Shown piece after piece: positions 12,715 through 12,975 of a DNA stretch of 12,975 nt (position 1 is its first letter; every line of letters starts with the position of its first letter). The stretch is from the NCBI GenBank assembly GCA_022360335.1, contig JAKSCZ010000283.1:1-12975 (forward strand). Reading direction: 5' to 3'. The stretch comes from Pseudomonadota bacterium (GTDB taxonomy: Bacteria > Pseudomonadota > Gammaproteobacteria > Steroidobacterales > Woeseiaceae). Below the pieces are notes generated by a model that was given only the letters and a program-made list of their open reading frames with translations, was not told the DNA's origin and ran no database searches. Position numbers and translations under genes: made by a program.

Positions 12715-12975
12715 CTATTCCCCATCTGAGCTCGTTGCTGATGCATCAAAGGTCACGCGACCGTCCATGACCGTTTTCAGAACCCGGGTCTCAGAGATCA
12801 TGGTTGGGTCGATCTCTAGGATGTTCTCCGAAAGCACCACAAAATCAGCAAACTTGCCAACTTTGAGCGAACCGCGCTCTTGGTCATCGTGGGTTCCCCA
12901 GGCGGCATCTACGGTGTAGTGACGCAGTGCGGCATCGACCGATATCCGACCTTCCGGGTACCAACCGCCGGGCGG
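12715..12975 (-). CDS. YtcJ-like amidohydrolase, C-terminal part (runs off the window)
   Basis: The minus-strand frame is open from the window edge to TAG at 12715: 86 codons of the C-terminus. It contains ISVDAALRHYTVDAAWGTHD (about 11-30), then RGSLKVGKFADFVVLSENIL (about 34-53) and VLKTVMDGRVTFDAS near the end. The pattern 'A-x-x-x-YT.DAA......GS...GK.ADfVVL' followed by '.V..T..GGRV' is the closing part of YtcJ-type amidohydrolase 3 proteins, including the strand that completes the small beta-domain. Substrate unknown; members are often exported metal-dependent hydrolases. A second amidohydrolase stub follows after 22 bp. Confidence 0.8.
   Translation of the reverse strand, partial: PPGGWYPEGRISVDAALRHYTVDAAWGTHDDQERGSLKVGKFADFVVLSENILEIDPTMISETRVLKTVMDGRVTFDASATSSDGE

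Overview
The window is high-GC, densely coding DNA from a Gram-negative bacterium. A gammaproteobacterium is my best guess, from the mix of an MgtE transporter, proteobacterial-type phosphatidylserine decarboxylase, a PlcP/LpxH-like phosphoesterase, a WS/DGAT enzyme and a secreted amidohydrolase; this is inference, since no rRNA or other marker gene is present. About 1-11,200 looks like ordinary chromosome. About 11,200-12,700 is looser, visibly less GC-rich and full of gene fragments, and looks like a decayed insertion site.

Region 1 (74-3840, plus strand): an MgtE magnesium transporter, then a tightly coupled pair (3-bp gap) of a small membrane-anchored SAM methyltransferase-like protein and a long class III PLP aminotransferase with its own N-terminal membrane segment. 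The aminotransferase overlaps the next, convergent gene tail to tail by 65 bp.

Region 2 (3776-10220, minus strand, read right to left): six co-oriented genes that nearly all handle lipids. They are a HAD phosphatase-PlsC acyltransferase fusion, a WS/DGAT wax ester/triacylglycerol synthase (TAATG overlap), a PlcP/LpxH-like phosphoesterase, a GT4 glycosyltransferase, a phosphatidylserine decarboxylase (TTGA overlap) and a DUF962/Mpo1-like membrane protein. A PlcP-like enzyme beside a GT4 glycosyltransferase resembles the phospholipid-to-glycolipid remodelling module known from alphaproteobacteria. Here it is joined to phosphatidate/neutral-lipid and phosphatidylethanolamine enzymes. A dyad overlapping a plausible -10 box at the head of this cluster is a candidate operator.

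Region 3 (10384-11169, plus strand): a TauE/SafE-family membrane exporter, divergent from the lipid cluster.

Region 4 (11170-12975): a mosaic. It holds an orphan C-terminal gene fragment with a terminator-like hairpin, a small unknown gene whose tail resembles an IS630-type transposase end, a 13-bp perfect inverted repeat enclosing G/T-rich DNA, an HNH endonuclease gene broken by a 2-nt shift at an ATATAT run, and, fused antisense to it at about 12,553, the N-terminal stub of a secreted amidohydrolase. The 3' end of a second, YtcJ-like amidohydrolase gene runs off the right edge. No tRNA, rRNA or CRISPR array was seen.
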